Shown: positions 35,806 through 43,804 of the stretch, piece after piece
Layout of the letters: the number at the start of each line of letters is the position of its first letter
How positions within the stretch are numbered: position 1 is the stretch's first letter
Source of the DNA: Phytohabitans maris
GTDB taxonomy: Bacteria; Actinomycetota; Actinomycetes; Mycobacteriales; Micromonosporaceae
Assembly: GCF_031085175.1 (NCBI RefSeq)
Contig: NZ_JAVHUY010000020.1
Span: forward strand, 1-64,000
DNA: 64,000 nucleotides
Reading direction: 5' to 3'
The notes under the pieces: model-generated
Told to the model about the DNA's origin: nothing
Seen by the model: the letters and a program-made list of their open reading frames with translations, nothing else
Database searches by the model: none
Program-made: the position numbers and the translations under genes

Positions 35806-36234
35806 ATGAACACCGCTCGCGACATCATGCACCCGGGAGCCGAGTGCATCGGCGAAAACGACACGCTGGAGAGCGCCGCCCGCATGATGCGGCAACTCCG
35901 CGTGGGCGCGCTGCCCATCTGCGGCAACGACGATCGGCTGCACGGCATCATCACCGACCGCGACATCGTGGTGCGGTGCGTCGCCGAGGGCGGCGACCCG
36001 CGCACGATGACCGCGCGCGAGATGGCGCAGGGCACCCCGATCTGGGTCGACGTGGACGCCGACCAGGACGAGGTGCTGCGCCTGATGGAGAGCAACAAGA
36101 TCCGTCGCCTGCCGGTGATGGAGGAGCAGCGCATCGTCGGCATGATCAGCGAGGCCGACCTCGCCGTACACCTCGACGAGCACCGCATGCACCAGTTCGC
36201 CGAGAGCATCTACTCGGCCCAGCCCAACAGCTGA
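35806..36234 (+). CDS. CBS-domain pair protein
   Basis: A 142-residue protein made almost entirely of a Bateman module. The first CBS repeat is about residues 7-62 (DIMHPGAECIGENDTLESAA, ending GIITDRDIVVRCV) and the second about 72-125 (REMAQGTPIWVDVDADQDE, ending GMISEADLAVHL). Such pairs bind adenine nucleotides or sense redox/energy state. Related standalone actinobacterial proteins (hypoxic response protein type) are stress-induced. AGGAAGGAG precedes the ATG. A hairpin terminator follows at once. Confidence 0.93.
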   Translation: MNTARDIMHPGAECIGENDTLESAARMMRQLRVGALPICGNDDRLHGIITDRDIVVRCVAEGGDPRTMTAREMAQGTPIWVDVDADQDEVLRLMESNKIRRLPVMEEQRIVGMISEADLAVHLDEHRMHQFAESIYSAQPNS

Positions 36235-36244
36235 CCACTCGCCC

Positions 36245-36276
36245 GATCGGGGGCACCCACGCGGGCGCCCCCGATC
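36245..36276 (+). terminator. Hairpin terminator after the CBS gene
   Basis: GATCGGGGGC (36245-36254) and GCCCCCGATC (36267-36276) form a perfect 10-bp stem, 11 bases after the stop. Confidence 0.8.
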
Positions 36277-36315
36277 CCGCCCGGCCCCGCGCCCCACGCC
36301 CCGCGCCCAGCCGGT

Positions 36316-36363
36316 GATCGTGGTATTTGAGTGCCCCTCTGGGGGCAGCTAAGTACCACGATC
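36316..36363. repeat. Palindromic repeat family B, copy 2
   Basis: A 48-bp palindrome opening GATCGTGGTATTTGAGTGCC and closing GTACCACGATC with a GCCCC/GGGGC inner stem. It has the same length and outer arms as the copy at 6732-6779. It lies between convergent genes ending at 36234 and 36503. Confidence 0.8.
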
Positions 36364-36502
36364 TGATTCCGCGACGCCGCCTCGCTCGCCTGCGCGGCCC
36401 AGCCGTTTACAAAGCTCAGCGTCCGTCCGCAGCCGCCGGCCGTCCCGGGATGGATCGTCTCGATCAACGAGCGAGAAGCGGGGCGCAGGGGCGCGTGCCT
36501 GA

Positions 36503-37495
36503 TCAGGCGGGCGGGGCGGCGACCAGGATGGTCGCCTCGGCGCCGGCGAGGCGGATCGGGTGGTGGGCGAGGATCGGCCAGGCGGGCGGTGGGGCTTCGC
36601 GCACGAGGGCGACCAGGCGGCCGCCGGGGCTGAGGACGCGGCGAAGCTCGGTCCAGAGGCGGGACGGGCCTTGGGCGATCCGCCCGCGGGCGGCGACCTG
36701 GCGGTCCCAGGGCGGGTTGACCAGGATGCGGTCGACGCTGGCCGTATGCAGCGGGAGGGCGCCGGCGTCGGCGTGGATCCAGCGGGCGCCGAGCCCGTCC
36801 GCGTTGCTGCCCGCGGCCCGCAGCGCGGTCGTGTCGGCGTCCGCGCCGAGCAGGTGGGCACCGGTGCCGGCCGCCTCGATCAGGAGGGTACCGGCGCCGC
36901 AGCACGGGTCGAGCAGCACGTGGCCGGGTTCGACGGCGGCCAGCCGTACCATCGCGGCGGCCACCGGCGGGTGCAGCGTGCCGGGTACGCTCGCCCGCTT
37001 GTAGTCGCGGCGGTGGCTGGGGCGGTCGCCCGGGCGTACGGCCACGGTGGCCCGCTTGCCCTCGATCGTCACCCGCCACGAGGTGGTACCGGGTGGTGGG
37101 CGCAGACCGCCGCGGCGCGAGTGGTACGGCACGCCGAGCGCTCTCGACAGGTGTGTGCCGAGGGCGTCCTCGACGTCGTACCGGCCGAAGCGGCGCGCTC
37201 CCACCACCGTGGCGGAGACGTCGAGGGGACGGCGCGGCGCCCAGGAGATGTCGCCCAGCTCCCCGAGCCGGCGCAGGTCTTCTTTCGTGTGGCCGATGCC
37301 GTGGATGACGGCGGCCACGAGCAGTACGTCGTCGGCGGTGGGCAGGGCGTGGATCACGGCGGCCGGATCCGGCGAGGTGAAGTGCACCTCGCGGTGGCCG
37401 ATCAGGTCGACGTGACCGAGGCCGCGTGCGCGGATCTCGTCGGCGACCAGGGTCTCCATGCCTCGCACCGTCCGCGCCAGGAGGCGCGCGTGCAT
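36503..37495 (-). CDS. THUMP-domain RNA guanine-N2 methyltransferase (Trm11/Trm14-like)
   Basis: A 330-residue enzyme that should transfer a methyl group from SAM to the N2 of a guanine in tRNA or rRNA. The N-terminal part (about residues 1-150) is THUMP-like (GMETLVADEIRARGLG, IHGIGHTKEDL, RFGRYDVEDALG). The Rossmann domain has SAM motif I LLDPCCGAGTLLIEAA and the catalytic motif IV NPPWD, which replaces the common NPPY. This composition fits Trm14/RlmL-like enzymes. It is monocistronic. The exact substrate cannot be told from sequence alone. Confidence 0.88.
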   Translation of the reverse strand: MHARLLARTVRGMETLVADEIRARGLGHVDLIGHREVHFTSPDPAAVIHALPTADDVLLVAAVIHGIGHTKEDLRRLGELGDISWAPRRPLDVSATVVGARRFGRYDVEDALGTHLSRALGVPYHSRRGGLRPPPGTTSWRVTIEGKRATVAVRPGDRPSHRRDYKRASVPGTLHPPVAAAMVRLAAVEPGHVLLDPCCGAGTLLIEAAGTGAHLLGADADTTALRAAGSNADGLGARWIHADAGALPLHTASVDRILVNPPWDRQVAARGRIAQGPSRLWTELRRVLSPGGRLVALVREAPPPAWPILAHHPIRLAGAEATILVAAPPA

Positions 37496-37643
37496 CGTTC
37501 TTCTCCCGCGGCAGGACCCGGGACGGCGCGGCGCCGCCCCGCATCACCAGCGGTGGGTGGGCCCGCGACCCGCCGGTGGGGTCAGCGGGCGAGGAAGAAG
37601 AACGTCACACGATCAGACTAGCGGCACCGGAAAGCGATATTTC

Positions 37644-38402
37644 TCAGTCCTCCACGGCCACGAGCGCCACCACCGGCACGGTCGGCTTCTGGGAGCCGCT
37701 CGCCGGCTCGATCGTGACGCCGAGGTTTTCCATGCCCCGGATGTCTTCGACCAGCTTTGTCGCCCCGCCCTCGCCGGCCGGGAGGACACCGCGCGAGTTG
37801 GCCGCGCCGCCGGCGATGGACCAGAGCTGGTACGCGCGGTCGGCGCCGGGCGGCCGGGCGCCGGAGAGCATGACCACACCCTCGTCGCGGCTCTCCGAGA
37901 GCACCATCGTGATCTGCCCGCCGCCGGTGACCGCACCGGTGCGCAGCCGCGCGTCGGAGGCGGCGAGCACCGCCTCGATCCGGGCCGACTCGGCGCGCAG
38001 GGCCTCGGCGGTCGCGCGCTCGTCCCGTACCCGCTGCTCTTGGGCCACATAGGAGACCGTGCCCGTGCCCGCGGCCAGGACCACGGCGGCGGCCGCGGCC
38101 ACGACCACCGACCTGCGCCGCCAGCCGCCGGCGGCGGGTGCGGCAGCGCGGGCCGGGCGGTCCGGGCGGCCGGGAGGCAGCTGGCGGGTCTGGCGGATCT
38201 CGGCGAGCACGTTGTCGCGCAGGCGGGGCGGGGGCACCGACCAGGCGCCGTCGGCCAGCCGCGCGGCGGTCTCCCGCAGCTCGGCGACCTCGTGCGCGCA
38301 GGACTCGCACTCGGCCAGGTGGCGGGCGAAGGCGGCCCGCTCGATGTCGGAGAGGGCGTGCAGCGCGTACGCCCCGGCGAGCGCGTGGACGTCCGTCGTC
38401 AT
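37644..38402 (-). CDS. rskA: Anti-sigma factor, RskA type
   Basis: A 252-residue membrane protein that holds its sigma factor inactive. The N-terminal zinc-finger-like anti-sigma domain has HALSDIERAAFARHLAECES, with the H-x3-C-x2-C pattern completed as HLAECESC. One transmembrane helix (about residues 100-122, VVVAAAAAVVLAAGTGTVSY) leads to an extracellular RskA domain (DEGVVMLSGARPPGADRAYQ, then GVTIEPASGSQKPT). Start ATG 38402 overlaps the sigma stop (ATGA). In mycobacteria RskA is cut by regulated proteolysis under redox stress to release SigK, and the same is inferred here. Confidence 0.92.
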   Translation of the reverse strand: MTTDVHALAGAYALHALSDIERAAFARHLAECESCAHEVAELRETAARLADGAWSVPPPRLRDNVLAEIRQTRQLPPGRPDRPARAAAPAAGGWRRRSVVVAAAAAVVLAAGTGTVSYVAQEQRVRDERATAEALRAESARIEAVLAASDARLRTGAVTGGGQITMVLSESRDEGVVMLSGARPPGADRAYQLWSIAGGAANSRGVLPAGEGGATKLVEDIRGMENLGVTIEPASGSQKPTVPVVALVAVED

Positions 38403-39025
38403 GCTGTCACCTCCACGCCCAGGCAGTCGCGCAGCCGGATGAGCCCGTCCCGCATGCGCGTCTTGATGGTCGGCAGCGCGGTGCCGAGCAGCTCGGCGAC
38501 CTCGCGGTACGTGTAGCCGCCGTAGTAGGCCAGCGTGATCGCCTCGCGCTGCAGCCCGGTGAGCGTCTGGATGCAGCGCCGCACCTGCTGCTGCTCCAGG
38601 TGGGTGGTGGCCTGGTCGACCACCTCGTCGTACGGCGTCTCGCTCTGCCCGGCCGCCAGCCGGCGGGCCCGCTCGGCGCCGGCCTGTTCGGAGCGGACCC
38701 GGTCGACGGCGCGGCGGTGGGCGATCGTGAAGATCCAGGCGGTGGCCGAGCCGCGCGCCGGGTCGAAACGGCTGGCGGTGCGCCACACCTCGACGAGCAC
38801 CTCCTGCGCCACCTCCTCGGCCTGCGCCGGGTCGCGGACGACGCGCCGGGCCAGGCCGTACACCCGCGCGGCCACCAGGTCGTAGAGGCGGGTGAACGCG
38901 GCCTCGTCGCCCCGGGCGACCGCGCGCAGCAGCTCGTTGGCCTCCGCGGTGGGGTCCGGCGGCGGCGTGGGCACGGCCGACAGGTGCTCCGCCCGACGCG
39001 TCCCGTCGTTGGCACCGTCGCTCAT
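38399..39025 (-). CDS. sigK: ECF sigma factor, SigK-like
   Basis: A 208-residue sigma factor. ATG 39025 has GAGGA upstream and opens a typical variable head; the frame is open further but not conserved-looking. Region 2 (about residues 30-100) shows RLYDLVAARVYGLARRVVRD and AWIFTIAHRRAVDRVR. Region 4 (about 140-200) has LQREAITLAYYGGYTYREVA and LPTIKTRMRDGL. Coupled to rskA by a 4-bp overlap. It is divergent from two Hsp70-like genes, which may belong to its regulon. Confidence 0.93.
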   Translation of the reverse strand: MSDGANDGTRRAEHLSAVPTPPPDPTAEANELLRAVARGDEAAFTRLYDLVAARVYGLARRVVRDPAQAEEVAQEVLVEVWRTASRFDPARGSATAWIFTIAHRRAVDRVRSEQAGAERARRLAAGQSETPYDEVVDQATTHLEQQQVRRCIQTLTGLQREAITLAYYGGYTYREVAELLGTALPTIKTRMRDGLIRLRDCLGVEVTA

Positions 39026-39341
39026 GACCGTCCTCGCTTCGCTGCGGGCGGCGGCCATGAGGCTCCAGTCGCACTGTGCCCGTCGATTCGCTCGCTCATA
39101 AATGCCAGCCCCGCTCATCGCCTGCGCACCCATGTCGGTACTTCGGAGCCGTACGGTACCCGGATTGGTCGATCGATTGTTACCGACCTGTTTCCGGTGC
39201 ATCCATATCGTCCCCTCAGCTTGTGCACTGCCCCTCTGGAGGGTGGACGCGGCCGTAAGACTCGCGGAAACTATGCCGGAACTCCCTGTAGTGCGAAACT
39301 CCCAGCCGCCCCTCAATCCCCCCAACCCCCGAGGACCGCTC
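39026..39341. promoter_or_regulatory. Divergent promoter region, sigK / Hsp70-like genes
   Basis: A 316-bp spacer without a supportable gene. It is less GC-rich than its flanks, especially around 39140-39220 (several TT/AT-rich patches such as TCGATCGATTGTTACC), and should contain both promoters. No clear sigma box or operator was recognised. Confidence 0.4.
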
Positions 39342-41399
39342 ATGGCCGAGCCGATCCTGGTGGTCGATGTCGGCACGTCGGCCACCCGCGTGGCATTGGT
39401 CGTCGGTGACCAGTCCGGGCTCCTGCGCGAGCCGGGCACCGGCAGCCTGGTGTGGCCGTCCTCGGTGTGCCTCGACGACGGCGGCTACCTGGTCGGCACC
39501 GCTGCCGAGCGGCGCAAGCGGGCCATCCCCCGGCGCTACATCGACGGCCCGCGGCGGGCGGTCGACGCGCAGGCCTCGATGTGGCTGGAGGGGCGGGAGG
39601 TCACCGGCGGCGAGGCGCTGGGTGCCTACCTGACGGTCGTGCGCGCCGAGGCCCGGCAGCAGTTCGGCGCTGACGTCGACCGCGTGACGCTCACCACACC
39701 CGCGGCGTACCTGCCCGGCGACCCGCGCGGCGACGTGCTGATCGCGGCCGGCGAGGCGGCGGGTTTCTCCGATGTGGAGCTGCTGTCGAGCGCGGTGGCG
39801 GTGGCGGTCGACCCGGAGACCGGCGGCGGGCTGCCCGGCGGCGCGCTCGTGCTGACCTGCGTGCTCGGCGCCACGTGGACGGTCTCGCTGGTGCAGGTGC
39901 GCGGCAACCACACCGTCCAGCTCGCCCAGGAGACCTCGGCCGCCGGTCACGACCTCGACGCCCTGCTGATCAACGATCTCCGTTCCGAGGGGCGCGCCTG
40001 GCTGGAGCCGCTGCTGGCCGCGCCGGGCGACGCCGGCCTGCGGGCCTACTACGAGGCGATCGACTTCGTGCGCCGGCTCAAGCACCAGCTCGCCGACGCC
40101 GAAGAGGTCGCCGACCACCTCACGCCGATCACCCCGCCCTACCGGCTGACCCGGGAGTGGCTGGCGGCGTTCGCCGAGCCGGTGCTGCGGTGGCTGGCCA
40201 CCAGCTGCCACGCGGTGCTCGCCGCCGCCGGCGCCACCCCGGCCGACCTGGGCGCCGTCGTGCTCGCCGGTGGCGGCGCGCGGCTGCCGATGGCCGAGCC
40301 GACCCTCCGTGCGGCGCTCGGCCATCCCGTGCGCCGGGCGGCCGAGCCGGAGCTGGCGGCGGCCCGTGGCGCGGCCCGCTGGTCGGTCGGCGCGCTCAGC
40401 CGCGCGGTGCCGGCCGAGCGGCCGAGCTGGCGGATCGAGCCGGTCGCCTGGGACGTCCCGGGCGGCCGGGGCGAGCTGGTGCGGTGGCTGGTGCCCGAGG
40501 GCGAGCCGTACCCGGCCGGTGCCGTCGTGGCCCGGGTGCGGGTGCCCGACGACCGGGTGTTCGACCTCGTCGCGCCCCAGGCGGGCACCCTGCTCGCCCA
40601 CCGCGCCACCCCCGGCCAGCAGGTCGGTCCGGTGCTGGTCGCCTCGGCCGCCAAGACGCCCAAGGCGCTCGCCGAGCACCCGCCCCCGCTCGAGCACCGG
40701 CTGGAGGTCGCCGGCTCGTGGCTGCTCACCCCCGACCGCAAGCGGCTGGTCGAGTGCGACGGCGCCGGGCGATACGTGCGCTACCGCGCGGTCGGCGACA
40801 CCGCGGTGATCGGCGAGTTCGTTCCCGAGGCGAGCGGCGCGGCCCCGGTCGGCGGCCGGGTGTTCGTGGGTCCGGACGGGCGGCTCTGCCTGGTCGCCTG
40901 GGACTCGGAGAGCTGGTTTTCGGTCTGGGACGTCGACACGGGCAAGCTGGTGACCCGCTTCCGCGACCCGGCCGGCGCCTCCGACGTCCGGGTCAACGAG
41001 ATCGAGTGGCGGCTGGCCACCGAGGCCGAGGGCAAGGCGGTGGGGCGCTACCGGCGCTCCACGTTCACGATCTGGGACCTGCGCACCGGCGGCCGGGTCG
41101 ACAAGGTCACCGACGAGGCGTGGATCCGCCGCCACCCCGACTACTCCGGGCGCAGCCGCACCCAGGGCTTCGGCGCCACGGTCGCCAGCCCCGACGGGCA
41201 GTTGCGCGCCGCGATGGCGGAGGCCGGCGCCGGCTCGTGGGTGCTGCTGGTCCACGACATCGCGACCGAGCAGGAGGTGTTCCGGGCCCGCGAGTCACCG
41301 GACCGGCGGGCGCTGGTCGGGTTCAGCGCCGACGGGCGGCACCTGCTGGCCAACTGGGAGTCCGAGGGCAGGAGCCTGGTCGATGTCTGGCACGTCTGA
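39342..41399 (+). CDS. Hsp70-like ATPase-fold protein with lipoyl-like and WD-like tail
   Basis: A 685-residue protein; ATG 39342 follows GAGGA and opens directly on the nucleotide fold. Phosphate-1 is VVDVGTSATRVAL (residues 7-19) and the adenosine motif is VVLAGGGARLP (about 306-316). At the phosphate-2 position, where active members have DLGGGTFD, there is CVLGATWTVS, so ATP hydrolysis is doubtful. Residues about 376-435 (RWLVPEGEPYPAG, APQAGTLLAHR, PGQQVGPVL) resemble a biotinyl/lipoyl carrier sandwich without the modifiable lysine motif. The last 230 residues look like beta-propeller blades (GRLCLVAWDSESWFSVWDV, STFTIWDLRTGG). It overlaps the next gene by 17 bp. Confidence 0.85.
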   Translation: MAEPILVVDVGTSATRVALVVGDQSGLLREPGTGSLVWPSSVCLDDGGYLVGTAAERRKRAIPRRYIDGPRRAVDAQASMWLEGREVTGGEALGAYLTVVRAEARQQFGADVDRVTLTTPAAYLPGDPRGDVLIAAGEAAGFSDVELLSSAVAVAVDPETGGGLPGGALVLTCVLGATWTVSLVQVRGNHTVQLAQETSAAGHDLDALLINDLRSEGRAWLEPLLAAPGDAGLRAYYEAIDFVRRLKHQLADAEEVADHLTPITPPYRLTREWLAAFAEPVLRWLATSCHAVLAAAGATPADLGAVVLAGGGARLPMAEPTLRAALGHPVRRAAEPELAAARGAARWSVGALSRAVPAERPSWRIEPVAWDVPGGRGELVRWLVPEGEPYPAGAVVARVRVPDDRVFDLVAPQAGTLLAHRATPGQQVGPVLVASAAKTPKALAEHPPPLEHRLEVAGSWLLTPDRKRLVECDGAGRYVRYRAVGDTAVIGEFVPEASGAAPVGGRVFVGPDGRLCLVAWDSESWFSVWDVDTGKLVTRFRDPAGASDVRVNEIEWRLATEAEGKAVGRYRRSTFTIWDLRTGGRVDKVTDEAWIRRHPDYSGRSRTQGFGATVASPDGQLRAAMAEAGAGSWVLLVHDIATEQEVFRARESPDRRALVGFSADGRHLLANWESEGRSLVDVWHV

Positions 41400-42765
41400 G
41401 TCCCCGCCCTCGTCCCGGCCGCGCGACACGCCCGTGCTCGTGGTCGACTTCGGCACCACGACCTCGGCCGCGACCGTGGTCGCCGGCGAGGAGGCGTGGC
41501 CGGTGCCCGAGCCGGTGACCGGGGCCGCCACCTGGCCGTCCGCCGTCTTCTGGGACGGGCAGCAGATGCTCGTCGGCGCGCTGGCCGAGCGGCGCAAGCG
41601 CTCCGAGCCCGAGTCGTTCGCCGCCGAGTTCAAGCGGGGCCTGGCGGCCGACTCGTCGGTGGTGCTCGGCCGCCGGAGGTTTCGCCCGGTCGAGCAGGTC
41701 GTCGCGCTGCTCGCGGCGGTCCGCGCCGAGGCCGAGCGCCTGCACGGCGCCGCGATCAGCCGCGTGCTGATCACCGTGCCCGCCGGCTACGGCCCGAGCG
41801 ACCCGCGCCGCGCCCGCATGATCGCCGCCGCCGAGGCCGCCGGCCTCGACACCGTCGAGCTGCTGCCCGAGCCGGTCGCCGCCGCGTTCGCGCCGATGGC
41901 CGGCCCGCCCTTCGCCCCCGGCGACCTCGTCCTCGTGTACGACCTGGGTGGCGGCTCCTTCGACGCCGCGCTCGTGCGCATCGGCGAGCGGTGGCACGAG
42001 GTGCTCGGCCACGCCACGCTCGACGACTGCGGCGGCCGCGACCTCGACGCGCTGCTCGCCGGCCGCATCCACGCCGACGGGCAGGAGTGGCTCGCCCCGC
42101 TGCTCTCCTCCGCCGCCGCGAGCCCGTCCGACCCGGCGACGCTGCGGCTGGGCATGGCCGTCACCGACTTCGCCCGGCGCCTCAAGCACCAGCTCAGCGC
42201 CGCCCCCGCGGTCGAAGACTTCTTCCTGCCCAACGCCCCTGCCTACCGGCTCACCCAGGCCGACCTGCGGGCGCTCGCCGCGCCGCTGCTCGGCCGCACG
42301 GTCGCCTGCTGCACCGACCTGCTCGCCCGCGTGGGCGTGCCGCCACACCAGGTCGCGGCGATCCTCACCGTGGGCGGCGGGTCGCGCATGCCCGCGGTGG
42401 GCGAGCTCCTCCAGCAGGCGCTGCGCCTCCCGCTCCACAAGGTCGAAGACCCAGACCTCGCCGTGGTACGCGGTGCGGCTCGCTGGCTCCCCCACAGCGG
42501 CCCGCGCCGGGTGCCCGCCGCCACCTCGCCCGAGCCGTCGATCCCGCTGTCGTTCGCCATCCCGGGCGGCTCGGCCCGGCTGCTGCGCTGGCTGGTCGCG
42601 CCCGGCCAGGCGTACGTGGCGGGCGTGCCACTGGCCCGCGTCCGCCTCCCCGGCGGCGCCCTGTGGGACCTGACCGCCCGCGTGCCCGGCACCCTGGACC
42701 GGCTGCTGGCGGCTCCCGGCTCCGAGGTAACCGCCCACGAGTGGCTGGCCCTGGCCCGCCCGTAG
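41383..42765 (+). CDS. Hsp70-like ATPase with C-terminal lipoyl-like segment
   Basis: A 460-residue paralogue of the preceding protein. Its nucleotide site is complete: phosphate-1 VVDFGTTTSAATVV (about residues 20-33), phosphate-2 YDLGGGSFD (Asp187) and adenosine ILTVGGGSRMP. The Hsp70 peptide-binding domain is absent; instead, residues about 395-455 repeat the partner's lipoyl-like segment (RWLVAPGQAYVAGVPLARVR, then GTLDRLLAAPGSEVTAHEW). Shared AERRKR and FxRRLKHQL motifs show recent common descent. The 17-bp overlap with an AGGAG site implies joint expression, perhaps as an active/inactive heteromer. No DnaJ or GrpE is nearby. Confidence 0.88.
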   Translation: MSGTSESPPSSRPRDTPVLVVDFGTTTSAATVVAGEEAWPVPEPVTGAATWPSAVFWDGQQMLVGALAERRKRSEPESFAAEFKRGLAADSSVVLGRRRFRPVEQVVALLAAVRAEAERLHGAAISRVLITVPAGYGPSDPRRARMIAAAEAAGLDTVELLPEPVAAAFAPMAGPPFAPGDLVLVYDLGGGSFDAALVRIGERWHEVLGHATLDDCGGRDLDALLAGRIHADGQEWLAPLLSSAAASPSDPATLRLGMAVTDFARRLKHQLSAAPAVEDFFLPNAPAYRLTQADLRALAAPLLGRTVACCTDLLARVGVPPHQVAAILTVGGGSRMPAVGELLQQALRLPLHKVEDPDLAVVRGAARWLPHSGPRRVPAATSPEPSIPLSFAIPGGSARLLRWLVAPGQAYVAGVPLARVRLPGGALWDLTARVPGTLDRLLAAPGSEVTAHEWLALARP

Positions 42766-42791
42766 ACGCTCGGTGCCCACGGGCCCGCGAC

Positions 42792-42838
42792 GGTCTGGAC
42801 CACCGCGGACGTCGCGGTAGCTCAATCTTTGGGTTGAG
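42792..42838 (+). repeat. Dispersed repeat family C, copy 1
   Basis: A 47-bp element from GGTCTGGACCACC through GTCGCGGTAGCTC to a small hairpin CTCAA-TCTTTGGG-TTGAG. It lies between convergent genes ending at 42765 and 42882. A close copy in opposite orientation is at 56322-56369, also between convergent genes. Confidence 0.7.
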
Positions 42839-42881
42839 GGATCCTGGGGGTCAGGCGCCGGTGCAGGCGGCCCGCAGCGCG

Positions 42882-43736
42882 CTACGGGCAGCGTCCGGTG
42901 TGGACGGTGCGGGCGTCGAGCCAGTAGAGGTCGTCGCGGAGGCCGAGCCAGGCGGTGTCGGCCGAGTCGAGGAGCCGGTCCCAGGCGTCCAGGTCGGCGG
43001 GGTCCAGCAGGCCGGCGGGGCGCAGGTGGTCGACCCGGTGGGTCAGCTTGTCGAGCACGCGGTTGACCTCGGCGTCGGTGAGCGGCAGTTCGCGCTCGAA
43101 GAGCGTCGTGCGGGCGGTCACGCCGGTGAGGCCGGCGCGGCGCAGGCACTCGCTCCAGCCGTACGGCATGCGCACCGAGCCGGGCAGGCTGGCGCGCATC
43201 GCCGCAAACCAGCGGTCCTGCGCGGCGTCCAGCCGGACCTCCAGGCCGGGCTCGCCCACGCCGAGGTCCCACGGCAGGTGGCGGGCGGGCAGGCCGCCTT
43301 CGGCGAGCGCCAGCCGGCCGCCGGGGCCGAGCAGGCCGACCAGCGCGTTCACCGCGGCCTGCTGGTCGCCCGCGTGGTGTACCGACGCGGACGCCCACAC
43401 CAGGTCGGCCGGCTCGCCGAGCGCGGCGCGCAGGTCGGTGAGGTCACCGTCGAGGTCGGCGGCGACGAACTCCAGGTGCGGTGCGCGCTCCTTCGCCGCT
43501 TCCAGGATCGCCGGCTCGCCGTCCACGCCGACCGCCCGCCCCTGCGCGCCCAGGGCGGTCGCCAGCGCCCGGGTCATGCCGGCGCCGCCACAGCCCACAT
43601 CGACGGCGAGCCGGTCGTCCGGGCGGACCAGTGCGGCGGCCGTCGCCGCGTACCAGCCGGCCTCTTCGCCCGCGATGCGACCGAGATGAGCGGTTTGTTC
43701 CGACCAGACCACCGTGTACGGATCTTCACTCGTCAC
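42882..43736 (-). CDS. Class I SAM-dependent methyltransferase
   Basis: A 284-residue enzyme starting at GTG 43736. SAM motif I is AVDVGCGGAGMTRALA, followed by GVDGEPAILEAAKERAP (motif II acidic residue), ADLDGDLTDL and a VWASASVHHAGDQ post-motif. This is the Methyltransf_25-like group that modifies small molecules. The C-terminal 100 residues (LTDAEVNRVLDKLTHRVDHL) are helical and probably select the substrate. Nothing next to it indicates a pathway; it is convergent with the Hsp70-like pair and divergent from a histidine kinase. Confidence 0.88.
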   Translation of the reverse strand: MTSEDPYTVVWSEQTAHLGRIAGEEAGWYAATAAALVRPDDRLAVDVGCGGAGMTRALATALGAQGRAVGVDGEPAILEAAKERAPHLEFVAADLDGDLTDLRAALGEPADLVWASASVHHAGDQQAAVNALVGLLGPGGRLALAEGGLPARHLPWDLGVGEPGLEVRLDAAQDRWFAAMRASLPGSVRMPYGWSECLRRAGLTGVTARTTLFERELPLTDAEVNRVLDKLTHRVDHLRPAGLLDPADLDAWDRLLDSADTAWLGLRDDLYWLDARTVHTGRCP

Positions 43737-43804
43737 CGGCCCATTGTGTCGTCTCCTGCCGCGGCAGGAGGCCAGCACGTCCGTCCGGGGCCTACTGTTC
43801 GAAT

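Noticed and set aside
36316-36363. Possible tRNA because of the strong fold
   Set aside because: It is a simple palindrome of 48 bases without T-loop, anticodon loop or CCA features, and it is a copy of the element at 6732.
39102-39341. N-terminal extension of the Hsp70-like protein
   Set aside because: The frame is open but the sequence is not protein-like; ATG 39342 follows GAGGA and begins the phosphate-1 motif as in the paralogue.
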